From Delftia tsuruhatensis (GTDB lineage: Bacteria; Pseudomonadota; Gammaproteobacteria; Burkholderiales; Burkholderiaceae_C), in assembly GCF_903815225.1 (NCBI RefSeq), contig NZ_LR813084.1, positions 5,418,001-5,482,000 of the forward strand: 64,000 nucleotides of DNA, read 5' to 3'. A program made the position numbers and the translations under genes. The notes under the pieces were generated by a model that saw only the letters and a program-made list of their open reading frames with translations, was not told the DNA's origin and did not search any database. Below are positions 52,865 to 62,597 of the stretch, in pieces; position 1 is the first letter of the stretch, and the number at the start of each line of letters is the position of its first letter.

Positions 52865-54076
52865 ATGCAAACCCGTTGGCCACCCTATGCGTGGGTGTGT
52901 TTCTCCATGTGCGTGGGCGTCATGGGCACGGCCCTGGCCAGCCCGCTGTATCCCCTCTACCAGCAGGCCTGGGGGTTGCTGCCCAGCCACATCACGCAGA
53001 TCTTCGTCGCCTACATGTTCGGCGCCCTGGCCAGCCTGCTGTTCCTGGGCCGGTTGACGGACCGCTTCGGCTTCGTCGCCGTGCTGCGCGCGGGCCTGAT
53101 CCTGATGACGCTGGGCGTTCTGGTCTCGGCCATGGCCTGGAACGTGCCCAGCTTCGCGCTGGGCCGCGTGGTCATCGGCGTGGCCTCGGGGCTGATCACG
53201 ACCTCGGCCTCGGTGGGCATGACGCGGCTCAACAACCGGGGCGACCTGCAGCGCGCCGCGGCCACGACCAGCCTGACCATCGCCTTCGGCTTCGGCCTGG
53301 GCCCCGTGGTCGGCGGGCTGATCGCCCAGTGGCTGCCCCGGCCGCTGGTCTCGGCCTACATCCCCTCGCTGGGCCTGGGCCTGCTGGCCATCTACGCCCT
53401 GTACCAGGTGCGCATCCCCGGGCCGGCCGACCAGCGACCGGAGCAGGCACCCGCGCTGAACTGGCGCGACTTCATGCCCACCATCACGCTGCCCGAGCGG
53501 CGCTTCGCGCGGCACTACGCCCTGGGCGGCATGTGTGCGTTCTGCGCCTTCGGCATGTTCAGCCTGTTCGCCTCGCTGGCGCCCAGCTTCATGCAGCGCA
53601 TGGTGCCCTGGCACGGTCCGGCCGTGTCCGGCCTGTCCATCGGCGTGATCCTGTTCCTTTCGGCAGGCTTCCAGTACCTGGCACGCCCGCGCCCGACCAA
53701 GGGTTCGGCCATCCTGGGCTTCGCCTGCCTGGTGGCCTGCAATCTGCTGCTGCTGGTCAACAATTTCGTCGGCTCGGCCCTGCTGTTCGCCCTGAGCGTC
53801 ATCACCACGGCGGCGGGCCACGGCCTGTGCAATCTGGCCGGCATGTCCATCGTCAACAAGGTCTCGACGCCGGCCAACCGCACGGGCCTGCTGTCCACCT
53901 ATCTGGTGGTGGGCTATGTAGGCACCATCGTGCCCATCCTGGGCCTGGGCTGGCTGTCCGACCATATCGGCCTCACCGAGGCCCTGGTCGCCTACTGCAT
54001 CGTCATGGGCGCGCTGGCCGCCTGGCTGGGCTGGATGTGCACGCGCACGCCCACCCTGCCCATGCCCAGACACTGA
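52865..54076 (+). CDS. MFS transporter
   Basis: A 403-residue major facilitator with twelve hydrophobic segments; the loop 2-3 motif is 'FLGRLTDRFGFVAVLRAG'. Typical of drug/small-molecule efflux MFS proteins. The start at 52865 (MQTRWPPYAWV) is preferred because the upstream in-frame part is not membrane-like, but 52802 is possible; neither has a strong ribosome binding site. The 230 bases before it hold no other gene. Substrate unknown. Confidence 0.87.
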   Translation: MQTRWPPYAWVCFSMCVGVMGTALASPLYPLYQQAWGLLPSHITQIFVAYMFGALASLLFLGRLTDRFGFVAVLRAGLILMTLGVLVSAMAWNVPSFALGRVVIGVASGLITTSASVGMTRLNNRGDLQRAAATTSLTIAFGFGLGPVVGGLIAQWLPRPLVSAYIPSLGLGLLAIYALYQVRIPGPADQRPEQAPALNWRDFMPTITLPERRFARHYALGGMCAFCAFGMFSLFASLAPSFMQRMVPWHGPAVSGLSIGVILFLSAGFQYLARPRPTKGSAILGFACLVACNLLLLVNNFVGSALLFALSVITTAAGHGLCNLAGMSIVNKVSTPANRTGLLSTYLVVGYVGTIVPILGLGWLSDHIGLTEALVAYCIVMGALAAWLGWMCTRTPTLPMPRH

Positions 54077-54097
54077 CAGGCGCCGACCGGCCCGGCT

Positions 54098-54571
54098 TCA
54101 GCGAAAGTGCGGACCGGGGCCGCCTTCGGCCAGGCAGTCGCCATCGTTGCGCAGAGGGCAGACCTTCAGGGACAGGCAGCCGCAGCCTATGCAACCGTCG
54201 AGCTGGTCGCGCAGCTGGGTGAGGCCTTCGATGCGCGCATCCAGCGCCTGGCGCCAGCGTGCCGACAGTGCGGACCAGTCGGCCTGCGTCGGCGTGCGTC
54301 CGCTGGGCAGGCTCTGCAATGCCTGAGCGATATCGGCCAGCGGCAGGCCCATGCGCTGGGCCACCTTGATGACGGCCACGCGCCGCAGCACGGACCGCGC
54401 GTAGCGGCGCTGGTTGCCGGCGGTGCGCAGGCTCTCGATCAGGCCCTGACGCTCATAGAAGTGCAGGGCCGAGACGGTGATGCCGCTGCGCCTGGCGACT
54501 TCGCCAACGGAAAGAATGGCTGGCGCTTCAGGCTCGAAAAGGATGGCAGGTGCGGGAAAGGACGGAGGCAT
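54098..54571 (-). CDS. soxR: Redox-sensing MerR family activator SoxR
   Basis: A 157-residue MerR-type regulator. HTH '[20 protein letters not shown]', a dimerisation helix, and the [2Fe-2S] cluster motif C-x2-C-x-C-x5-C ('[12 protein letters not shown]') that defines SoxR. Oxidation by redox-cycling compounds activates it. A SoxR box sits 54 bases upstream of its start, in front of the divergent RidA/MFS genes. No soxS is present, as is normal outside enteric bacteria. Confidence 0.96.
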   Translation of the reverse strand: MPPSFPAPAILFEPEAPAILSVGEVARRSGITVSALHFYERQGLIESLRTAGNQRRYARSVLRRVAVIKVAQRMGLPLADIAQALQSLPSGRTPTQADWSALSARWRQALDARIEGLTQLRDQLDGCIGCGCLSLKVCPLRNDGDCLAEGGPGPHFR

Positions 54572-54620
54572 GGCGAAGGAGAAATAGGCCCGGCCCTAGT
54601 AGGCCCAAGCGGGAGGACAT

Positions 54621-54650
54621 TTGACCTCAACAATGGTTGAGGTTTCAAAC
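54621..54650 (+). promoter_or_regulatory. SoxR box and promoter
   Basis: CCTCAAC-AATG-GTTGAGG (54625-54642) is a perfect inverted repeat matching the enteric SoxR box CCTCAA...TTGAGG with the same 18-base length. The -35-like TTGACC (54621-54626) overlaps it, and a -10-like TCAAAC at 54645 gives the over-long 18-19 base spacer expected of MerR/SoxR-activated promoters. It drives the gene at 54695. Confidence 0.85.
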
Positions 54651-54694
54651 TGCCAGCCTCGCCACTCCCGGCATCCACAGATTCGAGTCACGAT

Positions 54695-55183
54695 ATGCAA
54701 CACGACGCGCTCCAGACGCCCCCCACGCTCCACCATCTCCAGCCCGATGGTCTCTACGATGCCTCCCCCAACGGCTACACGCACGTGGTCGCCGTCGAGG
54801 GACCGGCACAATGGGTGTTCGTCTCCGGTCAGGGCGGTGAGAACCAGGCGGGTGATCTGCCCCCGGAATTCGCGGCCCAGGCCGTGCAGGCCCTGTCCAA
54901 TCTGAAGCTCGCATTGCAGGCCACGGGCGCGGACATGGACCGGGTGGTCAAGCTGACGCTGCTCATCGTCGACCATTCGGAACAGCGCTTCAACGACTGG
55001 CAGGCCGCCGTACGGCGGCACTGGAGCGCAGGCGGGCCCGGTCAGGAAGGCCTGCCACGTTTTCCGGCCTGCACCCTGATCCCCGTGCCCAGGCTGGCGT
55101 TGCCAGGCATGCTGATCGAGGTGGATGCCGTGGCCGCGCTGCCGGTCACGGACCGGCCCGCGCGGGCACCGTTGTGGGTCTGA
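54695..55183 (+). CDS. RidA (YjgF/YER057c/UK114) family protein
   Basis: A 162-residue member of the RidA superfamily, related to enamine/imine deaminases. Family features: 'HVVAVEGPAQWVFVSGQGGE', 'QAVQALSNLKLALQATGADM' and 'VPRLALPGMLIEVDAVAAL'. The canonical RidA active-site Arg is replaced here (LIEVDAVA has the family Glu, but 'FPACTLIPVPRLALPG' differs from archetypal RidA), so it may belong to a non-deaminase subfamily. It lies directly behind the SoxR box and 46 bases before an MFS gene. Confidence 0.87.
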   Translation: MQHDALQTPPTLHHLQPDGLYDASPNGYTHVVAVEGPAQWVFVSGQGGENQAGDLPPEFAAQAVQALSNLKLALQATGADMDRVVKLTLLIVDHSEQRFNDWQAAVRRHWSAGGPGQEGLPRFPACTLIPVPRLALPGMLIEVDAVAALPVTDRPARAPLWV

Positions 55184-55229
55184 ACCATGCGGCAGCCACC
55201 CACCACCCGACACCACAGGCATTGATCCC

Positions 55230-56438
55230 ATGCACAGCTCTCCCCCTGCCCTGTCCGCCACCTCGACCCCCGTGCTGCCACACAGCACCCTGCTGCTCAT
55301 GGCCACGGCCTGCGGCCTGTGCGCGGGCGCCAACTATTTCAACCAGCCGCTGCTGCACTCCATCGCCGTGGATCTGGGCATCAGCGAGGCGCGTGCCTCG
55401 CTGACGGTGACCATGGCTCAGGTCTCCTATGCACTGGGCCTGCTGCTGCTCGTGCCGCTGGGGGACATGCTGGAGCGCCGCCGCCTGGTGCTGTGCCTGA
55501 TGCTGCTGGCGGCCCTCGGCATGCTGGCCAGCGGCATGGCGCACAGCTTCGGGCTGCTGGCGGCCGGCACGCTGATGACGGGCCTGTTCTCGGTCGCGGC
55601 CCAGGTGCTGGTGCCCATGGCGGCCAGCTTCGCGGCGCCCGGCGCCAGCGGGCGCGCCGTGGGCCTGGTCATGAGCGGCCTGCTGATCGGCATCCTGGCC
55701 GCGCGCAGCGTGGCCGGCGTCCTGTCCGACCTGGGCGGATGGAACGCCGTCTACTGGGCGGGCGCCATCGCCACGGCGGGCACGGCCCTGGCGCTGCGGC
55801 GCGTGCTGCCCGAGGCACGGCCATCCCAGCGCATCGGCTACGGTCAGGTGATGCGCTCGCTGCTGACCTTGCTGCGCGAGCAGCCGCGCCTGCGCAGCCG
55901 CGCCCTGATCGGCGGACTGGGCTTTGCCACCGTCAGCGTGCTGTTCTCCACCATGGCGCTGCTGCTGGCAGGGCCGGCCTATGGCCTGGGCGATGCACAG
56001 ATCGGACTGATCGGCCTGGTCGGCGTGGCGGGCGCCCTCATGGCCAACATGGCGGGCCGCCTGGCAGACAGGGGCCTGGAGCAGCGTACGACGCTGGCCG
56101 GCGGCCTGCTGATGCTGGCGGGCTGGGGGGCCCTGTGGCTGGGCGGCACCAGTCTGTGGTGGTTCCTGGCGGGCCTGCTCATCGTCGATGCCGCGCTGCA
56201 GGCCCTGCACATCAGCAACCAGAACGTGATCTACGCACTGGCGCCTGCGGCACGCTCGCGCATCAACGCGGTCTACATGACGGGCTACTTCATCGGCGCC
56301 TCGCTGGGTTCGGCCGTGGGCTCCTACGTCTGGCTGCACTGGGGCTGGTCGGGCGCCAGCCTCGCGGGCCTGGCGCTGAGCCTGGCCACGCTGGCCGTGG
56401 TCGCCCGGGACCGGACGCTGGCCCGCCGCGCCCCATAG
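55230..56438 (+). CDS. MFS transporter, probable SoxR-regulated efflux pump
   Basis: A 402-residue MFS permease with twelve hydrophobic segments. 'GANYFNQPLLHSIAVDLGIS' and 'LVPLGDMLERRRLVLCLMLL' (loop 2-3 motif) are typical of the YnfM/sugar-efflux-like branch. It follows the SoxR-box RidA-family gene by 46 bases and is probably in the same transcript. Non-enteric SoxR commonly controls pumps for redox-active compounds, so it may export such molecules (inference). Confidence 0.88.
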   Translation: MHSSPPALSATSTPVLPHSTLLLMATACGLCAGANYFNQPLLHSIAVDLGISEARASLTVTMAQVSYALGLLLLVPLGDMLERRRLVLCLMLLAALGMLASGMAHSFGLLAAGTLMTGLFSVAAQVLVPMAASFAAPGASGRAVGLVMSGLLIGILAARSVAGVLSDLGGWNAVYWAGAIATAGTALALRRVLPEARPSQRIGYGQVMRSLLTLLREQPRLRSRALIGGLGFATVSVLFSTMALLLAGPAYGLGDAQIGLIGLVGVAGALMANMAGRLADRGLEQRTTLAGGLLMLAGWGALWLGGTSLWWFLAGLLIVDAALQALHISNQNVIYALAPAARSRINAVYMTGYFIGASLGSAVGSYVWLHWGWSGASLAGLALSLATLAVVARDRTLARRAP

Positions 56439-56572
56439 GCCTGCACCAGCCCGCGGCCTGGGCAGCGCCGCAGGCACCACCAGCGTGCCATGGCGCATGC
56501 ACTGGCGTGCAACCATTGCACCAATCCGGGGCAGCGCGCACCAGGCAGGCGCAACCCGGTGGCGCACCACAT

Positions 56573-56587
56573 TGGCACGCTTAATGC
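56573..56587 (+). promoter_or_regulatory. Probable sigma-54 promoter of the urease operon
   Basis: TGGCACG-CTTA-ATGC has GG (56574-56575) and GC (56586-56587) exactly 10 bases apart, the -24/-12 arrangement, matching TGGCACG-N4-TTGC at all but one position. TGCACCA-N3-CGGGGCA (56517-56533) upstream resembles an NtrC site, with 5 of 7 matches in the second half. Predicted start near 56599. Nitrogen control of urease fits. Confidence 0.65.
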
Positions 56588-56629
56588 ATGAAGGAGGGCG
56601 TTTGCACCATCCTGCACGCCCGATCCTTC

Positions 56630-57535
56630 ATGCCCGCCATCCCCCAGACAACCGCTGCTTCTGCCGCCTGTGCCGGCTGGCAGGCCCTGCTGGACCTGCG
56701 CTTCGAGCGGCGCGCGGCCCAGGGCACGGTGCTGGCGCAGGCACGCCACAGCGGCCCCCTGCGTGTTCAGAAACCGCTGCATCCCGAAGGGCCCGGCATC
56801 TGCCACGCGGTATTGCTGCATCCGCCGGGCGGCATCGCCGGGGGCGACCAGTTGAGGATCGATGTCTGCGTGGCGCCCGGCGCCCACGCCCTGCTGACAA
56901 CACCCGGAGCCACGCGCTGGTACAAGTCCCAGGGCCGGCCGGCCGCGCAACGCGTGCGGCTGCGCGTGGAGGAAGGCGCCACGCTGGAATGGCTGCCCCA
57001 GGACAACATGCTGTTCGCGGGCGCCGACGCCACCATGGCGCTGGAGCTGGAGCTGGCACCTGGCGCGCGCGCCATCGGCTGGGATGCCGTGGTGCTGGGC
57101 CGCTACGGCGCAGGCGAGCAATGGCAGGGCCACGGCGCAGCGGCGCGCCTGCGCCTGGACAACCGCCTGTGCCATGGCGGCCTGCCCCTGTGGCTGGAGC
57201 AGGGCGAACTGCGCTCCACCGACACGCTGCTGGACAGCCCCGTGGCCTGGGCCGGCTTTCCGATCCAGGCCAGCCTCTGGGCGGCAGCGCCGGACCCAGG
57301 CGGTGCGCTGGCGGGCCTGAATGAACAACTGGCCACCACCCTGCCCTGGAGCGACGAGGTGCGCGCCGGCGCCAGCCTGCTGGCCGGCCAGGGCGGTGCT
57401 CCGTCCGTGCTGCTGCTGCGCGTGCTGGCGCGGCGCATGCAGGCCGCGCGCGCCGTGCTGCATGAAGGCTGGCGCCTGCTGCGCCCGGCCCTGCTGAACC
57501 AAGAAGCCCGCCCTCCCCGCCTGTGGGCCACCTGA
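56630..57535 (+). CDS. ureD: Urease accessory protein UreD
   Basis: A 301-residue chaperone that forms the UreDFG complex on apo-urease for nickel and carbonate insertion. Family features: 'HPPGGIAGGDQLRIDVCVAP', 'TTPGATRWYKSQGRPAAQRV', 'EWLPQDNMLFAGADATM'. The ATG at 56630 is chosen because an earlier ATG (56588) overlaps the predicted sigma-54 promoter; AAGGAGGG at 56591 would then not be transcribed. First gene of ureDAJBCEFG. Confidence 0.95.
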   Translation: MPAIPQTTAASAACAGWQALLDLRFERRAAQGTVLAQARHSGPLRVQKPLHPEGPGICHAVLLHPPGGIAGGDQLRIDVCVAPGAHALLTTPGATRWYKSQGRPAAQRVRLRVEEGATLEWLPQDNMLFAGADATMALELELAPGARAIGWDAVVLGRYGAGEQWQGHGAAARLRLDNRLCHGGLPLWLEQGELRSTDTLLDSPVAWAGFPIQASLWAAAPDPGGALAGLNEQLATTLPWSDEVRAGASLLAGQGGAPSVLLLRVLARRMQAARAVLHEGWRLLRPALLNQEARPPRLWAT

Positions 57536-57552
57536 TCAACGGAGACTGACCA

Positions 57553-57855
57553 ATGGAACTCACGCCCCGTGAAAAAGACAAGCTGCTGCTGTTCACCGCC
57601 GCCCTGGTGGCCGAGCGGCGCAAGGCGCGCGGCCTGAAGCTCAACTACCCCGAGGCCGTGGCGCTGATCAGCGCCGCCGTGCTGGAGTGGGCGCGCGACG
57701 GCAGGACCGTGGCCGAGCTCATGCACCTGGGCACCACGGTGCTGACGCGCGCCGATGTGATGGAGGGCATTCCAGAAATGATCCCGGACATCCAGGTCGA
57801 AGCCACTTTCCCGGACGGCACCAAGCTCGTGACCGTCCACCATCCGATCGTTTGA
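57553..57855 (+). CDS. ureA: Urease gamma subunit
   Basis: A 100-residue structural subunit of urease, which hydrolyses urea to ammonia and carbamate. Canonical start [20 protein letters not shown] and ends with '[27 protein letters not shown]' (two adjoining stretches). Full length. A ribosome binding site (GGAGA) precedes the ATG; 17 bases after ureD. Confidence 0.98.
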   Translation: MELTPREKDKLLLFTAALVAERRKARGLKLNYPEAVALISAAVLEWARDGRTVAELMHLGTTVLTRADVMEGIPEMIPDIQVEATFPDGTKLVTVHHPIV

Positions 57856-57866
57856 GGAGATCCGCC

Positions 57867-58478
57867 ATGTTCCATCCCCGCCTTCTGCTCGCACCGGCCC
57901 TGCTGGCCGCCGCCACGGCCGCCAGCGCCCATACGGGGGCCGGCGTGCACCTGCACGCCGGCGACGGCGCCATGCAGGCCCTGATGGCCGGGCTGTCCCA
58001 CCCCATCGCGGGCCTGGACCATCTGCTGGCCATGGTGGCGCTGGGTCTGTGGTGCGGGCTGATGCTCAAGCGCCAGTGGCTGCCGCCCGTGGCCTTTGCC
58101 GCCTGCATGGCGCTGGGCCTGGCGCTGACGCAGACCCCTTTGGCACTGCCGGCCGTGGAGCCCATGGTGGCCGCCTCGCTGCTGGCCTTCGGCCTGCTGC
58201 TGGTGGCCCAGCGCCGCCTGCCCGTGGCCCTGGCCATGGTGCTGGCGGGCGCCTTCGCGCTGTTCCACGGCTTTGCCCATGGCGAGGTCTTCCCGCATGC
58301 GCTGGCACCTGCCGTGTTCTGGGCCTACATGGCGGGCATGGTCGGCACCACGCTGATGCTGCATGCGCTGGGCGTGGCCTTCGGCCGGGCCTTGCGCGGC
58401 GGCGGCGCGAGGGCCTGGGCCGCGCGCCTGGCCGGCGTGGCCGCCATGGGCTATGGCGCCGTGGCGCTGGCCGGCTGA
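57867..58478 (+). CDS. ureJ: HupE/UreJ family nickel permease-like protein
   Basis: A 203-residue membrane protein with a signal-like N-terminus ([20 protein letters not shown]) and about six helices. The family motif HPxxGxDH is present ('[13 protein letters not shown]'), along with '[16 protein letters not shown]'. HupE/UreJ proteins are thought to import nickel for urease or hydrogenase. Placed between ureA and ureB, 11 bases after ureA. Confidence 0.93.
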   Translation: MFHPRLLLAPALLAAATAASAHTGAGVHLHAGDGAMQALMAGLSHPIAGLDHLLAMVALGLWCGLMLKRQWLPPVAFAACMALGLALTQTPLALPAVEPMVAASLLAFGLLLVAQRRLPVALAMVLAGAFALFHGFAHGEVFPHALAPAVFWAYMAGMVGTTLMLHALGVAFGRALRGGGARAWAARLAGVAAMGYGAVALAG

Positions 58479-58493
58479 GCCAGGGAGCCCTCG

Positions 58494-58811
58494 ATGACCG
58501 AACGCACCATCCCCGGCGAACTGCTGGCCGAGCCCGGCGAGATCGTCCTCAACGCAGGCCGGCCCGTGCAGGCCGTCACGGTGACCAACACCGGCGACCG
58601 GCCCGTGCAGGTGGGCTCGCACTTCCACTTCTTCGAGGTCAACGAGGCCCTGCACTTCGACCGCGCCGCCACGCGCGGCTGGCGGCTGAACATCGCGGCC
58701 GGCACGGCCGTGCGCTTCGAGCCCGGGCAGGAGCGCACCGTGGAACTCGTGGAAATCTCCGGCGACCGCATCATCTTCGGCTTCAACGCCAAGGTGATGG
58801 GACCTCTCTGA
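58494..58811 (+). CDS. ureB: Urease beta subunit
   Basis: A 105-residue structural subunit. Starts [20 protein letters not shown] and contains '[17 protein letters not shown]' and '[20 protein letters not shown]', the standard UreB blocks. Full length; 15 bases after ureJ, 11 before ureC. Confidence 0.98.
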   Translation: MTERTIPGELLAEPGEIVLNAGRPVQAVTVTNTGDRPVQVGSHFHFFEVNEALHFDRAATRGWRLNIAAGTAVRFEPGQERTVELVEISGDRIIFGFNAKVMGPL

Positions 58812-58822
58812 AAGGTACGTTC

Positions 58823-60526
58823 ATGGCAAGCATCACGCGCCAGGCCTATGCCGAGATGTTCGGCCCCACCGTGGGCGACCGCCTGCGGCTGGCCGACACG
58901 GCCCTGGTCATCGAGATCGAGAAGGACCACACCATCTACGGCGAGGAGGTCAAGTTCGGCGGCGGCAAGGTCATCCGCGACGGCATGGGCCAGAGCCAGC
59001 GCATGGCGGCGGACTGCGCCGACACCGTCATCACCAATGCCGTCATCATCGACCACTGGGGCATCGTCAAGGCCGACATCGCCATCAAGAACGGCCTGAT
59101 CGCAGGCATAGGCAAGGCCGGCAATCCGGACATGCAGCCGGGCGTGACCATCGTCATCGGGCCCGGCACCGAGATCATCGCGGGCGAGGGCATGATCGTC
59201 ACGGCCGGCGGCATCGACACCCACATTCACTTCATCTGCCCGCAGCAGATCGACGAGGCGCTGACCAGCGGCGTGACCACCATGATCGGCGGCGGCACGG
59301 GCCCGGCCACGGGCACCTTCGCCACCACGGTCACGCCCGGCCCCTGGCACATGGAGCGCATGCTGCAGGCCGTGGACGGCTACCCCATGAACATCGGCCT
59401 GCTGGGCAAGGGCAACGCCAGCCAGGCCGCGCCGCTGCGCGAGCAGATCGCCGCCGGCGCCATCGGCCTGAAGCTGCACGAGGACTGGGGATCGACGCCC
59501 GCCGCCATCGACTGCTGCCTGGGCGTGGCCGACGAGACCGACACCCAGGTCGCCATCCACACCGACACGCTCAACGAGGGCGGCTTCGTGGAAGCCACGG
59601 TCGCCGCCTTCAAGGGCCGCACCATCCACACCTACCACACCGAAGGCGCGGGCGGCGGCCATGCACCGGACATCATCAAGGTCTGCGGCGAGGCCAACGT
59701 GTTGCCGTCCTCGACCAATCCCACGCGCCCCTACACGGTGAACACGCTGGACGAGCACCTGGACATGCTCATGGTCTGCCACCACCTGGACGCATCGATT
59801 GCCGAGGACATCGCCTTCGCCGAAAGCCGCATCCGCCGCGAAACCATCGCGGCCGAGGACATCCTGCACGACCTGGGCGCCTTCTCCATGATCTCCAGCG
59901 ACAGCCAGGCCATGGGCCGCGTGGGCGAGGTCGTGCTGCGCACCTGGCAGACGGCGCACAAGATGAAGGTCCAGCGCGGCAGCCTGCCGGGCGACAACGC
60001 GCGCCACGACAACTTCCGCGTCAAGCGCTACGTGGCCAAGTACACCATCAACCCCGCACGCACCCATGGCATCGCCCATGTCGTGGGCTCGGTGGAAGTG
60101 GGCAAGCTGGCGGACCTGGTGCTGTGGCGCCCTGCGTTCTTCGGCGTCAAGCCCAGCCTCATCCTCAAGGGCGGCAGCATCGCCAGCGCCGCCATGGGCG
60201 ACCCCAACGCCAGCATCCCCACGCCCCAGCCCGTGCACTACCGCCCCATGTTCGCAGGCCAGGGCAGCGGCGTGGCGCCGGCCAGCCTGACCTTCGTCTC
60301 GCAGGCCGCGCAGCAGGCCGACGTGGCCGGCCGCTACGGCCTGCGCAAGCGCACCGTGGCGGTGGAGCACTGCCGCAGCGTGAGCAAGCGCGACATGGTG
60401 CACAACGACTGGCAGCCCGACATCAGCGTCGATCCCGAGACCTACCAGGTCGTCGCCGACGGCCAGTTGCTGACCTGCGAGCCCGCCACCGAGCTGCCGA
60501 TGGCGCAGCGGTATTTTCTGTTTTGA
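58823..60526 (+). CDS. ureC: Urease alpha (catalytic) subunit
   Basis: A 567-residue amidohydrolase carrying the di-nickel site. Nickel ligands and active site: '[14 protein letters not shown]', the carbamylated Lys in '[11 protein letters not shown]', His in '[10 protein letters not shown]' and '[14 protein letters not shown]', and the flap His in 'MLMVCHHLD'. The start [20 protein letters not shown] at 58823 follows GAAAGG. Full length and intact. Confidence 0.99.
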   Translation: MASITRQAYAEMFGPTVGDRLRLADTALVIEIEKDHTIYGEEVKFGGGKVIRDGMGQSQRMAADCADTVITNAVIIDHWGIVKADIAIKNGLIAGIGKAGNPDMQPGVTIVIGPGTEIIAGEGMIVTAGGIDTHIHFICPQQIDEALTSGVTTMIGGGTGPATGTFATTVTPGPWHMERMLQAVDGYPMNIGLLGKGNASQAAPLREQIAAGAIGLKLHEDWGSTPAAIDCCLGVADETDTQVAIHTDTLNEGGFVEATVAAFKGRTIHTYHTEGAGGGHAPDIIKVCGEANVLPSSTNPTRPYTVNTLDEHLDMLMVCHHLDASIAEDIAFAESRIRRETIAAEDILHDLGAFSMISSDSQAMGRVGEVVLRTWQTAHKMKVQRGSLPGDNARHDNFRVKRYVAKYTINPARTHGIAHVVGSVEVGKLADLVLWRPAFFGVKPSLILKGGSIASAAMGDPNASIPTPQPVHYRPMFAGQGSGVAPASLTFVSQAAQQADVAGRYGLRKRTVAVEHCRSVSKRDMVHNDWQPDISVDPETYQVVADGQLLTCEPATELPMAQRYFLF

Positions 60527-60531
60527 TCAAC

Positions 60532-61188
60532 ATGCTCACCGTCAACAAACACATGCCCCAGGGCGGGGGCCTTGCCGCCGTGCTGGTCAGGCGCGCCGCC
60601 ACGCTGGAACTGGACTGGGACATGCGCCAGAAGAGCCGTTTTGCGGCAACAGACTCCACGGGGCGCGATCTGGCCGTGGTGCTGGCGCGCGGCAGCGTGC
60701 TGCGCGGCGGCGATGTGCTGGTGGCCGAGGATGGCTCCCTGGTCGCCGTGCGCGCAGCGCCCCAGGCGGTGTTGCGCGTGACGGCGGCCACGCCGCTGGG
60801 CCTGCTGCGTGCGGCCTACCACCTGGGCAACCGGCATATCCCGGTGGAGGTCACGCCCACGCACCTGCACCTGGAAAACGACCCCGTGCTGCATGACATG
60901 CTTCTGCGCCTGGGCGCGCAGGTGGCCCTGGTGGATGCGCCCTTCGAGCCCGAGGCCGGCGCCTATGGCGGCGGCCACCGCCACGGTCATGACGCCAGCT
61001 TTGCCGAGGACCAGGCGCTGGCGCAAAGCGTGTATGCGCTGCATGACCATGGGCACGCACACGGCCACGCCCACCACCATTCCCACGATCATTCCCACGG
61101 GCATGAACATGGCCACGACCACAGCCATGACCATGCTCACAAAGGCTGCTGCGGACACGGGCACGGCCACGACCATCCGCATGGCTGA
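60532..61188 (+). CDS. ureE: Urease nickel metallochaperone UreE with long His-rich tail
   Basis: A 218-residue nickel donor. N-terminal domain and metal-binding domain ('[20 protein letters not shown]', '[28 protein letters not shown]' over adjoining stretches) are followed by a tail with more than 20 His in its last ~50 residues plus a Cys pair (KGCCG), suited to nickel storage. Starts 5 bases after ureC. Its end overlaps the ureF start by 8 bases. Confidence 0.96.
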   Translation: MLTVNKHMPQGGGLAAVLVRRAATLELDWDMRQKSRFAATDSTGRDLAVVLARGSVLRGGDVLVAEDGSLVAVRAAPQAVLRVTAATPLGLLRAAYHLGNRHIPVEVTPTHLHLENDPVLHDMLLRLGAQVALVDAPFEPEAGAYGGGHRHGHDASFAEDQALAQSVYALHDHGHAHGHAHHHSHDHSHGHEHGHDHSHDHAHKGCCGHGHGHDHPHG

Positions 61189-61897
61189 CCTGTCGATACA
61201 GGGCCTGTGCGCCCTGCTGCACCTGGCCTCGCCCCAGTTGCCCGTGGGCGGCTTCAGCTATTCGCAGGGGCTGGAAGCCGCCATCGAGCACGGTCTGGTC
61301 ACGGATGCCGGCACGGCGCGCACCTGGATTGCCGATGCGCTGGTCCACGGCTTTGCACGCTGCGAGGCGCCGCTGTGGCTGCTGCTGCGCAGGGCCTGGA
61401 GCGCAGGCGACGAGGGTGCGGTGCACGAATGGAACCAGTGGTTCATTGCCAGCCGCGACAGCCGCGAGGCCCGTGCCGAGACGCTGCAGATGGGCTGGTC
61501 GCTGCACAGCCTGCTGCGCGCTGTGCCCTGGGGGGGCGAGGCCTTTGCGCCCCGCATCGCACAACTGGGCGCCCTGGTGGAGGGACCCGGCCTTGCCTAT
61601 CCCACGGCCTTTGCCTGCGCCTGCGCCGCCGTGGATGCGGACGAGGACCACGCCCTGCTGGCCTATGGCTTTGCCTGGCTGGAGAACCAGGTGGCCGCCG
61701 CCATCAAGGCCGTGCCGCTGGGCCAGGTGGCGGGCCAGAGCCTGCTGCTGGCCCTGCATCCGCTGCTGGGGCAGGCCGTGGGCGAGGCCCGCCGCCGCGC
61801 CAGCGAGATGCCGCCCCGGCTGGACACCATGCTGCCCCAATGGAGCGTGCTGCAGGCACGGCACGAACACCAGTACTCCCGGCTCTTCCGCTCCTGA
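61181..61897 (+). CDS. ureF: Urease accessory protein UreF
   Basis: A 238-residue helical protein of the UreDFG activation complex, acting as a checkpoint for UreG GTP hydrolysis. Family blocks: '[20 protein letters not shown]', '[13 protein letters not shown]', '[20 protein letters not shown]', and the C-terminal '[14 protein letters not shown]'. Its start lies inside the end of ureE, in another frame, which implies translational coupling. Confidence 0.96.
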   Translation: MADLSIQGLCALLHLASPQLPVGGFSYSQGLEAAIEHGLVTDAGTARTWIADALVHGFARCEAPLWLLLRRAWSAGDEGAVHEWNQWFIASRDSREARAETLQMGWSLHSLLRAVPWGGEAFAPRIAQLGALVEGPGLAYPTAFACACAAVDADEDHALLAYGFAWLENQVAAAIKAVPLGQVAGQSLLLALHPLLGQAVGEARRRASEMPPRLDTMLPQWSVLQARHEHQYSRLFRS

Positions 61898-61919
61898 ACA
61901 ACCTTTCCCCCAGTCCACC

Positions 61920-62561
61920 ATGAACACCCGCACCAAGAAACTCCCCCCGCTGCGCGTCGGCATCGGCGGCCCTGTCGGCTCCGGCAAGACCACGCTGCTG
62001 GAGATGTTGTGCAAGGCCATGCGCGCGCACTACGACCTGGTGGTCATCACCAACGACATCTACACCAAGGAAGACCAGCGCCTGCTGACGGTGGCCGAGG
62101 CCCTGCCGCCCGAGCGCATCATGGGCGTGGAGACCGGGGGCTGCCCGCACACGGCCATACGCGAAGATGCTTCCATCAACCTCGAGGCCGTGGACCGCAT
62201 GCTGCGCCAGTTCCCCGAGGCCGACATCGTCTTCATCGAAAGCGGCGGGGACAACCTGGCCGCCACCTTCAGCCCCGAGCTGTCGGACCTGACCCTCTAC
62301 GTGATCGACGTGGCCGGTGGCGAGAAGATTCCGCGCAAGGGCGGACCCGGCATCACCAAGAGCGATCTGCTCGTGGTCAACAAGACCGACCTGGCGCCCT
62401 ACGTGGGCGCCAACCTGGACATCATGGAAGCCGACACCCGGCGCATGCGCGCCCACAAGCCCTATGTGATGGGCAGCGTGAAAAGCGGCCTGGGCCTGCG
62501 CGAGGTGATCGACTTCATCACCGAACGCGGCCTGCTGCCGCCCATGCCCGCGCAGGGCTGA
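61920..62561 (+). CDS. ureG: Urease accessory GTPase UreG
   Basis: A 213-residue SIMIBI-class GTPase that delivers nickel to apo-urease. P-loop [10 protein letters not shown], switch '[20 protein letters not shown]', nickel-binding CPH in '[16 protein letters not shown]', and base-recognition '[12 protein letters not shown]'. Full length. Last gene of the urease operon. Confidence 0.98.
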   Translation: MNTRTKKLPPLRVGIGGPVGSGKTTLLEMLCKAMRAHYDLVVITNDIYTKEDQRLLTVAEALPPERIMGVETGGCPHTAIREDASINLEAVDRMLRQFPEADIVFIESGGDNLAATFSPELSDLTLYVIDVAGGEKIPRKGGPGITKSDLLVVNKTDLAPYVGANLDIMEADTRRMRAHKPYVMGSVKSGLGLREVIDFITERGLLPPMPAQG

Positions 62562-62597
62562 TCCGATCGGCCCCGCAGCCGACCCCGCAACCGGCCC

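Noticed and set aside
56498-56511. TGCAC-N4-GTGCA palindrome as a second NtrC site
   Set aside because: The half-sites are three bases too close compared with the NtrC consensus spacing.
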